A stretch of DNA of 64,000 nucleotides from Pseudomonas putida (lineage in GTDB: Bacteria; Pseudomonadota; Gammaproteobacteria; Pseudomonadales; Pseudomonadaceae), in the NCBI RefSeq assembly GCF_001941965.1, contig NZ_MKZO01000025.1, positions 62,001-126,000 on the forward strand, in the 5' to 3' direction. Both the position numbers and the translations under genes were made by a program. The notes below the pieces were generated by a model. It did not search any database and had not been told where the DNA came from. It saw nothing but the letters and a program-made list of their open reading frames with translations. Shown here piece after piece: positions 50,895 through 59,546 of the stretch (within the stretch, counting starts at the first letter, position 1; each line of letters starts with the position of its first letter).

Positions 50895-52997
50895 TCAGTG
50901 CTTGGCCACCGACGAATTCAGGCTCAGGTAGTCGAGCAGGATACGCCCGGTTTCACTCAGGTAGGCGTCGTCTTCCGGCTTGCTGTCGTCCGGCTCGGCA
51001 GGAATCGCGTCCTCGTCTTCCTTCTTCAGTTCCTTGAGCGGTTCTTCGCCCTTGGCCTTGCGCCGGGTGTTTTCCAGGGCCAGTTGCTGGCTCTCGATAT
51101 CGGCGTGCTGGGCGCGGCGTTCTTCCTCGTTGAGGCTGACGGTTTTTTCGCTCATCAGTTTCTGGGTCAGGGCCAGGCGGTCGCGGATGTAGACGAATTC
51201 GGCATCCTTGGCACTGCGCACGTCATGACGTTCCTTGAGCTGGGCCAGGAACGGCTTGAACGGGTCGCTGGCCGGCTTGATCGCGGCACGGATGGTGTCC
51301 CATGGCATGGCCTCGGGCAGCGCGCTTTCACCGATTTCCTTGGTGTCGATGATCGACGGGTAATCGATGTCCGGCAGTACGCCCTGGTGCTGGGTGCTCT
51401 GCCCGGAAACCCGGTAGAACTTGGCCATGGTGACCTTCAGCTCGCCGTGGTTGAGCGGTTCGAGGTTCTGCACGGTGCCCTTGCCGAAGGTCTGGCCACC
51501 GATGATCAGCGCGCGGTGGTAGTCCTGCATGGCACCGGCGAAGATCTCCGAAGCCGAGGCGGACAGGCGGTTCACCAGCACCGCCAGCGGACCACGGTAG
51601 TAGGCGCCGGTCGGGTTCTGGTCCTCGAGCACGGCCAGGCGGCCATCGCCGCTGCGGATCAGCACGGTGGGGCCGCTGTCGATGAACAGGCTGGTCAGCT
51701 CCTGGGCTTCCTGCAGTGAGCCGCCGCCGTTGTTGCGCAGGTCGATGACCACGCCGTCGACTTTCTCCTGCTTCAGTTCGCCCAGCAGCTTCTTCACGTC
51801 CCGGGTGGTGCTCTTGTACTCGGCATCACCGGCCTTCATGGCCTTGAAGTCCTGGTAGAAGGCCGGCAGTTCGATGATACCGATCTTGTAGCTGTGTCCG
51901 TCCTGCTTGAGTTGCAGGATGGATTTCTTCGCCGCCTGCTCTTCGAGCTTCACCGCTTCGCGGGTGATGGTGACGATCTTGCTGGTCTGGTCGTTCGGTG
52001 CGTTGTTCGCCGGAATCACTTCGAGGCGTACCACCGAGCCTTTCGGGCCGCGGATCTTCTTGACCACTTCATCCAGGCGCCAGCCGATCACATCGACCAT
52101 TTCGCCGTCGCCCTGGGCGACGCCGATGATCTTGTCGGCAGGGGCGACCTGCTTGGTCTTGGCGGCCGGGCCGGCCGGCACCAGGCGGACGATCTTGACC
52201 TGGTCGTTGTCGCTTTGCAGGACCGCACCGATGCCTTCCAGCGACAGGCTCATGTTGATGTCGAAGTTTTCCGCGTTGTCCGGCGACAGGTAGTTGGTGT
52301 GCGGGTCGTAGGACTGGGCGAAGGTGTTGATGTAGGCCTGGAAGATATCTTCCGAGCGGGTCTGCCCCAGGCGCGCCAGCTGGTTCTTGTAGCGCTTGAC
52401 CAGCAGCTCCTGGATTGCCTTGGGTTCCTTGCCGGCCAGTTTCAGGCGCAGGACCTCGTCCTTCAGGCGTTTGCGCCAGAGGTCGTCGAGCTCGGCCCCG
52501 GTCTTGATCCAGGGAGCGTCCTTGCGGTCGACCAGCAGGGTCTCGTGGGTGGTGAAGTCGATCTTGTCGACGCCCTTGTCCAGCTCGGCCAGGGTGAAGT
52601 CAAGGCGCGACTTCACCCGGTCCAGGTAGCGCTTGTAGATATCGAAGCCGGGCTCCAGGTTGCCGCTCTTGAGGAAGTCGTCGAACTGGGTCTTCCACTT
52701 GTCGAACTCGGCGATATCGCTGGCCAGGAAGTAGCTGCGCGCCGGGTCCAGCAGCTTGAGGTAGCTGTCGTAGATGATCACCGAGCGCGCGTCGTCCAGC
52801 GGTGGTTTGCTGTAGTGACGGCGCTTGAGCAGCTCGACGATATTGACGCTGGCCATCGCCTGCTCGCGGTCGGGGTGAAGCGAGTCCCAGCTGTTGTTCG
52901 CCGGGGTGCTGGCCGCCGCCAGTGCAGAGTCTGCCAGGGGCAGGTTGCCAAGGCCGATCAGCAGGGCGAGGGCGGTGCTGGAGAAGAAGTGCTTCAT
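50895..52997 (-). CDS. algO: carboxy-terminal processing protease AlgO (Prc/Tsp)
   Basis: Periplasmic S41 serine protease of 700 residues with signal peptide MKHFFSSTALALLIGLGNLP. An N-terminal helical region is followed by a PDZ domain (about residues 240-330; LVPAGPAAKTKQVAPADKII), then the protease core. The catalytic Ser481 lies in LSASASEIFAG and Lys506 in TFGKGTVQ. The 25-residue spacing equals that of E. coli Prc. An ATG eleven codons upstream (53030) is an alternative start; neither has a clear ribosome site. In P. aeruginosa AlgO helps degrade MucA and activate alginate genes; that link is family knowledge. A Lys/Glu-rich tail follows the DUF3340-type C-terminal region. Confidence 0.93.
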   Translation of the reverse strand: MKHFFSSTALALLIGLGNLPLADSALAAASTPANNSWDSLHPDREQAMASVNIVELLKRRHYSKPPLDDARSVIIYDSYLKLLDPARSYFLASDIAEFDKWKTQFDDFLKSGNLEPGFDIYKRYLDRVKSRLDFTLAELDKGVDKIDFTTHETLLVDRKDAPWIKTGAELDDLWRKRLKDEVLRLKLAGKEPKAIQELLVKRYKNQLARLGQTRSEDIFQAYINTFAQSYDPHTNYLSPDNAENFDINMSLSLEGIGAVLQSDNDQVKIVRLVPAGPAAKTKQVAPADKIIGVAQGDGEMVDVIGWRLDEVVKKIRGPKGSVVRLEVIPANNAPNDQTSKIVTITREAVKLEEQAAKKSILQLKQDGHSYKIGIIELPAFYQDFKAMKAGDAEYKSTTRDVKKLLGELKQEKVDGVVIDLRNNGGGSLQEAQELTSLFIDSGPTVLIRSGDGRLAVLEDQNPTGAYYRGPLAVLVNRLSASASEIFAGAMQDYHRALIIGGQTFGKGTVQNLEPLNHGELKVTMAKFYRVSGQSTQHQGVLPDIDYPSIIDTKEIGESALPEAMPWDTIRAAIKPASDPFKPFLAQLKERHDVRSAKDAEFVYIRDRLALTQKLMSEKTVSLNEEERRAQHADIESQQLALENTRRKAKGEEPLKELKKEDEDAIPAEPDDSKPEDDAYLSETGRILLDYLSLNSSVAKH

Positions 52998-53050
52998 GCC
53001 GATTCGACGCAGGGGCAATTGATAACGCATAGTGGGCCGTCTTTGATTCG

Positions 53051-53106
53051 CCGGCTCCAAAGAGCCGGGCGCAGAATGCAAAAAGCCTGGAGCTAGCAGC
53101 TCCAGG
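53051..53106 (-). promoter_or_regulatory. tandem hairpins in the algO-qor divergent region, one terminator-like
   Basis: CCGGCTC-CAAA-GAGCCGG (53051-53068) lies next to GCCTGGAGCTAGCAGCTCCAGGC without its ends repeated here (53084-53106). The second stem is followed, in the minus direction, by five T residues, so it looks like an intrinsic terminator pointing toward algO. It could form part of the algO leader or insulate the two genes. Confidence 0.55.
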
Positions 53107-53135
53107 CCCCGTCTGACATCAACTATGGAGGCACT

Positions 53136-54098
53136 GTGAAGGCATTGCAAGGCGTTGAAGGACATGTGGAGTGGGTTGAGGCGACAAGTCCAACATGCGA
53201 TGTAGGTCAAGTGCGCATTCGGGTTGCCGCCGCTGGCCTCAACCGTGCCGACCTGTTGCAGCGTGCCGGGCTCTATCCGCCGCCACCGGGGGCCAGCGAA
53301 TACCTCGGCCTTGAGTGCTCCGGGGTGATCACCGAGGTGGGTGCCGGCTCGTCCTGGCAGGTGGGCGACCGGGTCTGCGCGCTGCTCGCCGGTGGCGGCA
53401 TGGCCGAGGAAGTGGTGGTCGATGCCCGGCATGTGCTGCCGGTGCCGGAAGGCCTGAGCCTGCATGAAGCGGCGGCGGTGCCGGAGGTGTATGCCACGGC
53501 CTGGCTCAACCTGTTCCAGCTGGGTGGCTTGCGTCCGGGTGAGAAGGTCCTGTTGCATGCGGGCGCCAGTGGCGTGGGCTCGGCGGCGATCCAGTTGTGC
53601 AAGGCCTTTGGCAGCCCGTGCTGGGTCAGTGTCGGTTCGGCCGAGCGGCTGGCCTATTGCGAAAGCCTGGGGGCCAGTGGCGGGGTGATCCGTGGCGAAG
53701 ACCTGCAGGCGCTGAACGATTTCGCGCCGTTCGATGTGGTGCTCGATCCGGTCGGGGCCAGCTACACCGAGCTGAACCTGAAGGTGCTGGGGCGTGACGG
53801 GCGCTGGGTGGTCATCGGTTTGATGGGCGGGCGCAAGGCCGAGCTGGACATGGCGTTGCTGCTGGGCAAGCGTATCCAGGTGGCCGGCTCGACCCTGCGT
53901 AACCGGGATGACCAGTTCAAGGCCGACCTGCTCAGCGACCTGCACCAGCAGGTGTGGCCGCTGTTTGCCGAAGGGCGCTTGAAGCCGCAACTGGTGGGCA
54001 GTTATCCGGTGGCGGATGCCCAGGCGGCGTTCGAGGAGCTGGCGGGGAACCAGGTGTCCGGGAAGCTGGTGCTGGTGGTTGATCCAAGCCTTGTGTGA
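53136..54098 (+). CDS. NAD(P)H quinone oxidoreductase, zinc-independent MDR family
   Basis: Medium-chain dehydrogenase/reductase of the quinone-oxidoreductase (Qor/PIG3) subgroup, 320 residues. Visible: RVAAAGLNRADLLQRAGLYP, YLGLECSGVITEVG, the cofactor loop LLHAGASGVGSAAIQLCKAF, and a C-terminal ELAGNQVSGKLVLVV. It lacks the zinc-binding Cys/His sets of alcohol dehydrogenases. It probably uses NADPH to reduce quinones or reactive enals. Divergent from the algO gene. Confidence 0.9.
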   Translation: MKALQGVEGHVEWVEATSPTCDVGQVRIRVAAAGLNRADLLQRAGLYPPPPGASEYLGLECSGVITEVGAGSSWQVGDRVCALLAGGGMAEEVVVDARHVLPVPEGLSLHEAAAVPEVYATAWLNLFQLGGLRPGEKVLLHAGASGVGSAAIQLCKAFGSPCWVSVGSAERLAYCESLGASGGVIRGEDLQALNDFAPFDVVLDPVGASYTELNLKVLGRDGRWVVIGLMGGRKAELDMALLLGKRIQVAGSTLRNRDDQFKADLLSDLHQQVWPLFAEGRLKPQLVGSYPVADAQAAFEELAGNQVSGKLVLVVDPSLV

Positions 54099-54105
54099 AT
54101 TCTGA

Positions 54106-54190
54106 GGGCCCTATCGCTGGCAAGCCAGCTCCCACAGTGACCGCATGCACCGCCGGACCTGTGGGAGCTGGCTTGCCAGCGATGAGGCCC
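54106..54190. repeat. REP doublet sharing its spacer with the element at 1351
   Basis: Inverted GTGGGAGCTGGCTTGCCAGC pair between convergent genes. The spacer GTGACCGCATGCACCGCC differs from that of the 1351 element by only two bases, so the two doublets are copies of one unit. Confidence 0.9.
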
Positions 54191-54204
54191 TCAAGAACGA
54201 CAAA

Positions 54205-54858
54205 TCAGCTCCAGGCCAGAACCGGCCAACCATTCTTCTCCGCATGCTCGCGCAGCACCGGATCCGGATTCACCACATGCGGGTGGTCCACCTTCAACAG
54301 CAGCGGCAGGTCATTGCGCGAGTCCGAATAGAAACTCGCCCCTTCCAGGTTTTCTTCCTCCTGATCCAGCCATTCCAGCAACCGGGTGATCTTGCCTTCG
54401 CGGTAGGTCAGCACACCCTGGGTGCGCCCGCTGTACACCCCGTTGACCACCTCGAGATCGATCGCCAGGAACTCGTCGATCCCCAGGCGCGCCGCGATCG
54501 GCCCTACCAGGTGATTGCCCGACGCCGAGATCACCAGGATCCGGTCGCCCAGGCGGCGGTGCTCGGCGATTGCCCGGCAGGCATCGCTGAAGATGATCGG
54601 CTCGATGAAGTCCTCGACCCACGGTTCCACCAGATGCTCCACCTCTTCCGGCGTGCGCCCGGCAATCGGCTCCAGGCTGAAGGCCATGTAGTCTTCCATC
54701 GCCAGGTGACCCTTGCCGTAGGCCTCCATCAGCTCATGGTCGCGGCGCAGGAAGGACGGGCCGTCGACCCAGCCGAGGCGGGCCATCTGCTCGCTCCACA
54801 GTGAGGCACAGTCGCCGTGGATCAGGGTTTCGTCGAGGTCGAAGATCGCTAAAGCCAT
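54205..54858 (-). CDS. HAD-superfamily phosphatase (subfamily IB, SerB-like)
   Basis: A 217-residue HAD hydrolase. Motif I is AIFDLDETLIHGD with nucleophile Asp7 and acid Asp9, motif II is ILVISASGNHLV, and motif III/IV is a Lys-containing region before SFYSDSRNDLPLLL. The family removes phosphate from small phosphomonoesters such as phosphoserine. The ATG at 54858 begins 22 bp after the ABC ATPase stop, so it is the last gene of the importer operon. That context suggests it works on an imported or released phosphomonoester. Confidence 0.87.
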   Translation of the reverse strand: MALAIFDLDETLIHGDCASLWSEQMARLGWVDGPSFLRRDHELMEAYGKGHLAMEDYMAFSLEPIAGRTPEEVEHLVEPWVEDFIEPIIFSDACRAIAEHRRLGDRILVISASGNHLVGPIAARLGIDEFLAIDLEVVNGVYSGRTQGVLTYREGKITRLLEWLDQEEENLEGASFYSDSRNDLPLLLKVDHPHVVNPDPVLREHAEKNGWPVLAWS

Positions 54859-54880
54859 AACGCAAAACTCCCGTGCATCC

Positions 54881-55870
54881 CTACGCGACTTCGCGCAGGG
54901 CAGTTGGATCGATCGACAAGGATACCCGTTGTCCGTCCGGATAGAGATCGGCGGACGAGCGGTTGAGCACATCCACCAGCAACTCGACGCCCCGGGCTTC
55001 GACCCGGTAGCGGATGATATTGCCCAGCAGGCTGTGGCTGCGCACCTGGCCGTCGAGCACGCCGTCCAGGCTCAGGGCGATGGCTTCCGGGCGGATCGCC
55101 AGGCGACAGCTGACCGGACGCTCCAGCAGGCGGCTGGCGCTGTCGGCGTCGAGCAGGTTGTAGTTGCCGATGAAACCGGCGGCGAAGGCGTCCACCGGCG
55201 CGGTGTAGAGGGTCTCGGCATCACCGCTCTGGACGATCTTGCCCTGGTTCATCAGGAAGATGCGGTCGGACATGGTCAGCGCTTCTTCCTGGTCATGAGT
55301 GACGAACACCGTGGTCAGCCCCAGCCCGCGCTGGATGCCGCGGATCTGCTCGCGCAGGTGCTTGCGGATCCGTGCATCAAGCGCCGACAGAGGCTCGTCG
55401 AGCAGCAGCAGGCGCGGGCGGGTCACCAGCGAGCGGGCCAGGGCCACGCGCTGGCACTGGCCGCCGGAGAGCTGGTGCGGGTAGCGCGCGGCGAAGTCCT
55501 GCAGTTCCACCATGCGCAGGGCCTCGTCGACCCGCACCTGGCTGTCCTGGCCGCCGACCTTCTGCATGCGCAGGCCGAAGGCGACGTTCTGCGCCACGGT
55601 CATGTTGGGGAACAGCGCGTAGCTCTGGAACACCATGCCGATCCCGCGCTTCTGCGGGCTCATGGGCACCAGGTCGGTGCCGTCGAGGAGGATCTGGCCG
55701 CTGTCCACCGGGGTCAGGCCGGCGATGCAGCGCAACAGCGTCGACTTGCCGCAGCCGGAGGGGCCGAGCAGGGTGATGAACTCGCCGCGGGCGATAGTGA
55801 AGTTGATGTCCTTGAACACCGGGCTGCCGGCGTAGGTCTTTTCCAGGTTCTGGATGCTGACGAAGCTCAT
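54881..55870 (-). CDS. ABC transporter ATP-binding protein (PotA/FbpC type)
   Basis: ATPase subunit of a PotABCD/FbpABC-type importer, 329 residues. Walker A is LLGPSGCGKSTLLRCIAGL, the signature is QLSGGQCQRVALARSL, Walker B is LLLLDEPLSALDA, and the switch His is in VFVTHDQEEALTMS. The C-terminal 90 residues form a TOBE-like domain. The start lies one base before the stop of the upstream permease gene. It powers the two permeases encoded directly upstream. Confidence 0.94.
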   Translation of the reverse strand: MSFVSIQNLEKTYAGSPVFKDINFTIARGEFITLLGPSGCGKSTLLRCIAGLTPVDSGQILLDGTDLVPMSPQKRGIGMVFQSYALFPNMTVAQNVAFGLRMQKVGGQDSQVRVDEALRMVELQDFAARYPHQLSGGQCQRVALARSLVTRPRLLLLDEPLSALDARIRKHLREQIRGIQRGLGLTTVFVTHDQEEALTMSDRIFLMNQGKIVQSGDAETLYTAPVDAFAAGFIGNYNLLDADSASRLLERPVSCRLAIRPEAIALSLDGVLDGQVRSHSLLGNIIRYRVEARGVELLVDVLNRSSADLYPDGQRVSLSIDPTALREVA

Positions 55871-55871
55871 T

Positions 55872-56669
55872 TCAGGTCTTGTCCTTGTTCAGGCGGTTGG
55901 CTGCCCAGGTCAGCACCAGTACGAAGAGGAAGTAGGAAATCACCAGGGCACTGTTGAAGTGGCCGCTGCTGTTGCGCATGTTGTTCAGGTACACCTGCAG
56001 GGTTTCGTAGCGGGTGCCCACCAGCAGGTTGGCGAAGACGAACTCGCCGAAGAGGAAGGAGAACGACAGCAGCAGGGCGACCATCAGGCCCTTGCGCAGG
56101 TTCGGCAGCACCACCAGGAACGCCGCCTGCCAGGTGCTGGCGCCGAGCAGTTGGGCGGCGTCCATCAGGTCGCGCAGGTTGATGGCCTGGAGGTTGTTGG
56201 TGATCGCCCGGTACATGAACGGCAGGGCCACGGTGAAGTAGCAGCCGATCAGGATCCACGGCGTGCCGACCATGGCCATCGGCCCCGAACCGTAGAGCTG
56301 CAGCAGCCCCACCGAGGACACCACCGGCGGCACCGCGAAGGGCAGCAGAATCAGGATGTTCATCAGCCCGTCGAGCTTGGGGAAGTGGTAATGCACCACG
56401 AACAGCAGTGGCAGGATCAGCAGCACCGACAGCGCCAGGGCGCCGACGCAGACCAGCAGCGACTGGGCGAAGGCGGCGAGGAAGCGCGGGTCGCTCCACA
56501 GCGCCACGTACCATTTGAAGGTCAGCCCGCTGGGCAGCAGGCTCGCCGACCAGCTGGTGGAAATGGAGTAGAGCAGGGTGCCGGCCAAAGGCAGCAGCAG
56601 GATAAGGAACAGCACCCAGACCACCACGCGGTGGTAGGCGGCACTGCGCCCGGGTTCAGCGCGCGACAT
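55872..56669 (-). CDS. ABC transporter permease 2
   Basis: Inner-membrane permease of 265 residues with six predicted helices. The ABC loop (EAA-like) is in DLMDAAQLLGASTWQAAFLV, followed by LPNLRKGL. An N-terminal cytoplasmic tail (MSRAEPGRSAAYHR) precedes helix 1. It resembles PotC/PhnV-type permeases. Its start overlaps the end of permease 1 by 14 bp. Confidence 0.92.
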   Translation of the reverse strand: MSRAEPGRSAAYHRVVVWVLFLILLLPLAGTLLYSISTSWSASLLPSGLTFKWYVALWSDPRFLAAFAQSLLVCVGALALSVLLILPLLFVVHYHFPKLDGLMNILILLPFAVPPVVSSVGLLQLYGSGPMAMVGTPWILIGCYFTVALPFMYRAITNNLQAINLRDLMDAAQLLGASTWQAAFLVVLPNLRKGLMVALLLSFSFLFGEFVFANLLVGTRYETLQVYLNNMRNSSGHFNSALVISYFLFVLVLTWAANRLNKDKT

Positions 56670-57498
56670 GGTAGCTCCTCTTCAACAGCCATTGATGGAC
56701 CAGGGTCACCAGGGTCATCAGCCCGACCAGGATGATCGCCAGGGCGCTGGCCAGGTTCGGATCGAGGGAAATATCGCCGGCCACCAGGGCGGCGATGCGG
56801 ATCGGCAGGACGTTGAAGTTGCCGGTGGTCAGGGCATACACCGTGGCGTAGGCGCCGAGGGCGTTGGCCAGGAGGATGACGAAGGTGCCCAGCAGTGCCG
56901 GGGTCAGCACCGGCAGGCCGATATGCCGCCAGTACTGCCAGGGGCCGGCGCCGAGCAGCGCGGCCGACTCGCGCCAGTCCTCGCGCAGGGCGTCGAAGGC
57001 CGGGTAGAGCAGCAGCACGCCAAGGGGAATCTGGAAGTAGGTGTAGAGGATGATCAACCCGGTCTTGGAGTACAGGTTGAAGTCCTCGATCAGCCCGGCC
57101 TGTTTCAGGGCCAGGGTCAGGGCGCCGTTGAAGCCCAGGAGGATGATGAAGGCGAAGGCCAGCGGCACCCCGGAGAAGTTGCTGGTCATGTTGGCGAAGG
57201 CGTTGACGAAGTCGCGCAGGCGCGAGTCGACCCGTTGCAGCGAATAGCTGCCGAGCACCGCGATGAGGATGCCGAACAGGCTCGACCAGAAGCTGATCTC
57301 CAGGCTGTGCTGGATCGCCTGGCGGTAGAACTTCGAGGCCAGGATCTTGCTGAAATTGTCCAGGCCCCAGCCGCTTTCGCCTTGCAGGCTATGGATCGCC
57401 ACCCAGGCCAGCGGGGCGATCTGGAAGATGATGAAGAACACTGCGAAGGGCAGCAGGCACAGCAGCGCCAGCCACTTGCCGCGGGAAAACGGATTCAC
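56656..57498 (-). CDS. ABC transporter permease 1
   Basis: Inner-membrane permease of 280 residues with six predicted helices. The GTG at 57498 is taken as start because it gives MNPFSRGKWLALLCLLPFAV at once and overlaps the stop of the phosphodiesterase gene (GTGA). A longer frame upstream would run into that gene. The ABC loop is ESAALLGAGPWQYWRHIGLP. Resembles PotB/PhnU-type permeases. Confidence 0.92.
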   Translation of the reverse strand: MNPFSRGKWLALLCLLPFAVFFIIFQIAPLAWVAIHSLQGESGWGLDNFSKILASKFYRQAIQHSLEISFWSSLFGILIAVLGSYSLQRVDSRLRDFVNAFANMTSNFSGVPLAFAFIILLGFNGALTLALKQAGLIEDFNLYSKTGLIILYTYFQIPLGVLLLYPAFDALREDWRESAALLGAGPWQYWRHIGLPVLTPALLGTFVILLANALGAYATVYALTTGNFNVLPIRIAALVAGDISLDPNLASALAIILVGLMTLVTLVHQWLLKRSYHVAR

Positions 57499-58301
57499 GA
57501 GAGCAGCTCCCGGCAGAACGGTTTGTCGTGGGCCACGCCCAGCAGTTGGCAGATGCTGCCGCACAGCTCGGTTTGCAGGGGCTTGGCATTGGGGTCGAGG
57601 CTGAAGCCGTCGCCGAAGACGAACAGCGGCACTTCGCGTTCTTCCGGGAGCAGGCCGTTGTGCGAGCGGTCGTTGTTCATGCCATGGTCGGCGGTGACCA
57701 GCACCTGGTAGCCCTCGGCGAGCCAGGTGGCCAGGTAGTCGGCCAGGAGGATGTCGGCCGAGCGTGCGCTGTTGCGGTACTGGCTGCTGTCCAGGCCGTG
57801 GCGGTGGCCGGCGTCGTCGATGTTCATCGGGTGGATCAGGAGGAAACCGGGGTCATGCTTGCGCCGCAGGTACTCGGCATCGGCGAACAGGTGCGAGTCC
57901 GGGTAGTGGTCGGCGTAGTAGAACAGGCCGTGCTGGATCGGCAGTTTCGGCGCGTGGGTATGGCGGTCGCGGACCGGGTCGAAGGGCGTGCGGTTGTACA
58001 GCTCGCTGACCCAGTGATAGGCCGCGGCGGCGGTGGGCACGCCGGCTTCGCGGGCGTAGTGGAAGATGCTGCGCTGGGTCGACAGGCGCGAGACCTGGTA
58101 GTGCACGATGCCGCTGTCGATTGGTGCAACGCCGGTGAGGATGCATTCGTACAGCGGGCGCGACAGCGCCGGCAGTTCGCATTCCAGGCGGTAGAGGGCG
58201 GCGCGGTCGGCTTCGACGTAGGCGTGCAGGTGGCCCATGGCATGGTGCGCGACCTGGTGGTTGAGGCCGTCGAGCAGGACCAGGATGACTTTGTGGTTCA
58301 T
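57495..58301 (-). CDS. alkaline-phosphatase-superfamily phosphodiesterase/nucleotide pyrophosphatase-like enzyme, cytoplasmic
   Basis: A 268-residue enzyme of the type I phosphodiesterase/nucleotide pyrophosphatase (NPP) group. Metal ligands: Asp11 in VILVLLDG, NIDDAGHRHG, and LVTADHGMNND. By the spacing to TG (Thr56-Gly57) the nucleophile would be Ser47 in PALSRPLYECILTG, where NPPs usually have Thr. There is no signal peptide, so it acts in the cytoplasm, on something already imported. It sits inside the importer operon between the binding protein and permease 1. Phosphonoacetate-hydrolase-like or phosphonate-ester activity cannot be excluded. Confidence 0.87.
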   Translation of the reverse strand: MNHKVILVLLDGLNHQVAHHAMGHLHAYVEADRAALYRLECELPALSRPLYECILTGVAPIDSGIVHYQVSRLSTQRSIFHYAREAGVPTAAAAYHWVSELYNRTPFDPVRDRHTHAPKLPIQHGLFYYADHYPDSHLFADAEYLRRKHDPGFLLIHPMNIDDAGHRHGLDSSQYRNSARSADILLADYLATWLAEGYQVLVTADHGMNNDRSHNGLLPEEREVPLFVFGDGFSLDPNAKPLQTELCGSICQLLGVAHDKPFCRELLS

Positions 58302-58328
58302 GTAAGGCTCCGGGGACCGTGTGTGCAG

Positions 58329-58420
58329 CATCGCTGGCAAGTCGGGGCGCCGAACCGCAGCTCCCACAGGTTCGGCGGTGCACGCGATCCCTGTGGGAGC
58401 TGGCTTGCCAGCGATTGGGC
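58329..58420. repeat. REP doublet, extended-arm variant, inside the importer operon
   Basis: One arm is the variant with extra bases (GGCAAGTCGGGGCGCCGAAC), the other the standard GTGGGAGCTGGCTTGCCAGC. It separates the binding-protein gene from the phosphodiesterase gene and may set a high-to-low step in mRNA levels between them. Confidence 0.9.
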
Positions 58421-58421
58421 C

Positions 58422-59486
58422 TCACTCCATCTCGATGATGACCTGCTCCTGCCACTTCTGCGGCAGTGCCTTGGAGGTCGCTTCCCACGCCGCCGCATCC
58501 TTGATCGGCTGGGCCGCACGGTACTGCTCGTTCGGCAGCAGCTTGGCCTGCACTTCAGCCGGCAGCTTCAGGTGCTCGGCACGGATCGGACGGGCGTGAC
58601 CGATCGCCAGGTTGGTCTGTCCGGCATCGCTGAAGATGTATTCGCGGGTCAGCTTGGCCGCGTTCGGGTGCTTGGCGTATTTGTTGATAATGGTGGTGTA
58701 GCCGGAGATCACCGAGCCATCGGACGGGATCAGCACTTCGAAGCGCTTGGGATCGATCTGCTCGCGGTAGCTCAGGCCGTTGAAGTCCCAGACCACGCCG
58801 ACTTCCACTTCGCCCTTCTCCAGGGTCTGGATGGTCGGGTTGGCCAGCGACAGGCGCTTCTGCTGGGCCAGCTTGGTGAACAGCTGCAGGCCCGGCTCGA
58901 TGTTCTTCTCGTCGCCCTTGTAGGCGATGGCCGCAGCCAGCACGCCGTTGGCGGCCTGGGCGGCAGTACTGACGTCACCGATGGCGACCTTGTACTTGCC
59001 CTTTTCCAGGTCATGCCAGGTTTTTGGCATGTCCGCTTCCTTCACCAGTTGCTTGTTGATGATGAAGGCGATGGTGCCGGTATAGGCCAGTGCCCAGTGA
59101 CCGTCCTGGTCCTTGGCCCAGGCCGGGACCTGGTCCCAGGTGCTCGGTTTGTACGGCTGGGTCACGCCCTTGGCCACGGCGATGGGGCCGAAGGCGGCGC
59201 CGACGTCACCGATATCGGCGCTGGCGTTGTCTTTCTCGGCGTCGAACTTGGCCACTTCCTGGGCCGAGCTCATGTCGGTGTCCATGTGCTTGAGGCCGTA
59301 TTTCTTCGCCAGGTCTTCCCAGGTTCCTTTCCAGTTCGCCCAGGCATCCGGCATGCCCACGCTATTGACGGTGCCTTCCTTGCGGGCGGCGTCTTCGAGT
59401 GCCTTGAGGTCGGTGTCTGCGGCCACGGCGGTATGCGACAGGGCAATGCTCGCGCCTAACAGAGAGGCCAGGAAAAGCTGTTTCAT
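58422..59486 (-). CDS. ABC transporter periplasmic substrate-binding protein
   Basis: Extracellular solute-binding protein of 354 residues (PotD/FbpA/AEP-binding group) with signal peptide MKQLFLASLLGASIALSHTA. Mature features: KEGTVNSVGMPDAWANWKGT near the N-terminus, a hinge region, and YTTIINKYAKHPNAAKLTRE late in the protein. The ATG at 59486 has AAGGAG upstream. It is the first gene of the importer operon, divergent from the GntR regulator. Ligand not determined; relatives bind polyamines, iron or aminoethylphosphonate. Confidence 0.92.
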   Translation of the reverse strand: MKQLFLASLLGASIALSHTAVAADTDLKALEDAARKEGTVNSVGMPDAWANWKGTWEDLAKKYGLKHMDTDMSSAQEVAKFDAEKDNASADIGDVGAAFGPIAVAKGVTQPYKPSTWDQVPAWAKDQDGHWALAYTGTIAFIINKQLVKEADMPKTWHDLEKGKYKVAIGDVSTAAQAANGVLAAAIAYKGDEKNIEPGLQLFTKLAQQKRLSLANPTIQTLEKGEVEVGVVWDFNGLSYREQIDPKRFEVLIPSDGSVISGYTTIINKYAKHPNAAKLTREYIFSDAGQTNLAIGHARPIRAEHLKLPAEVQAKLLPNEQYRAAQPIKDAAAWEATSKALPQKWQEQVIIEME

Positions 59487-59546
59487 CCGAAGCTCCTTAA
59501 TGGGTGCCTTGCACAACATGAGAGGTTGGGGCGTGTTGCGTTTCGG

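Noticed and set aside
57528..59459. A 643-codon plus-strand ORF opposite the phosphodiesterase and binding protein
   Set aside because: It spans two real genes and a REP on the other strand; the translation is Val/Gly/Arg-rich without a domain.
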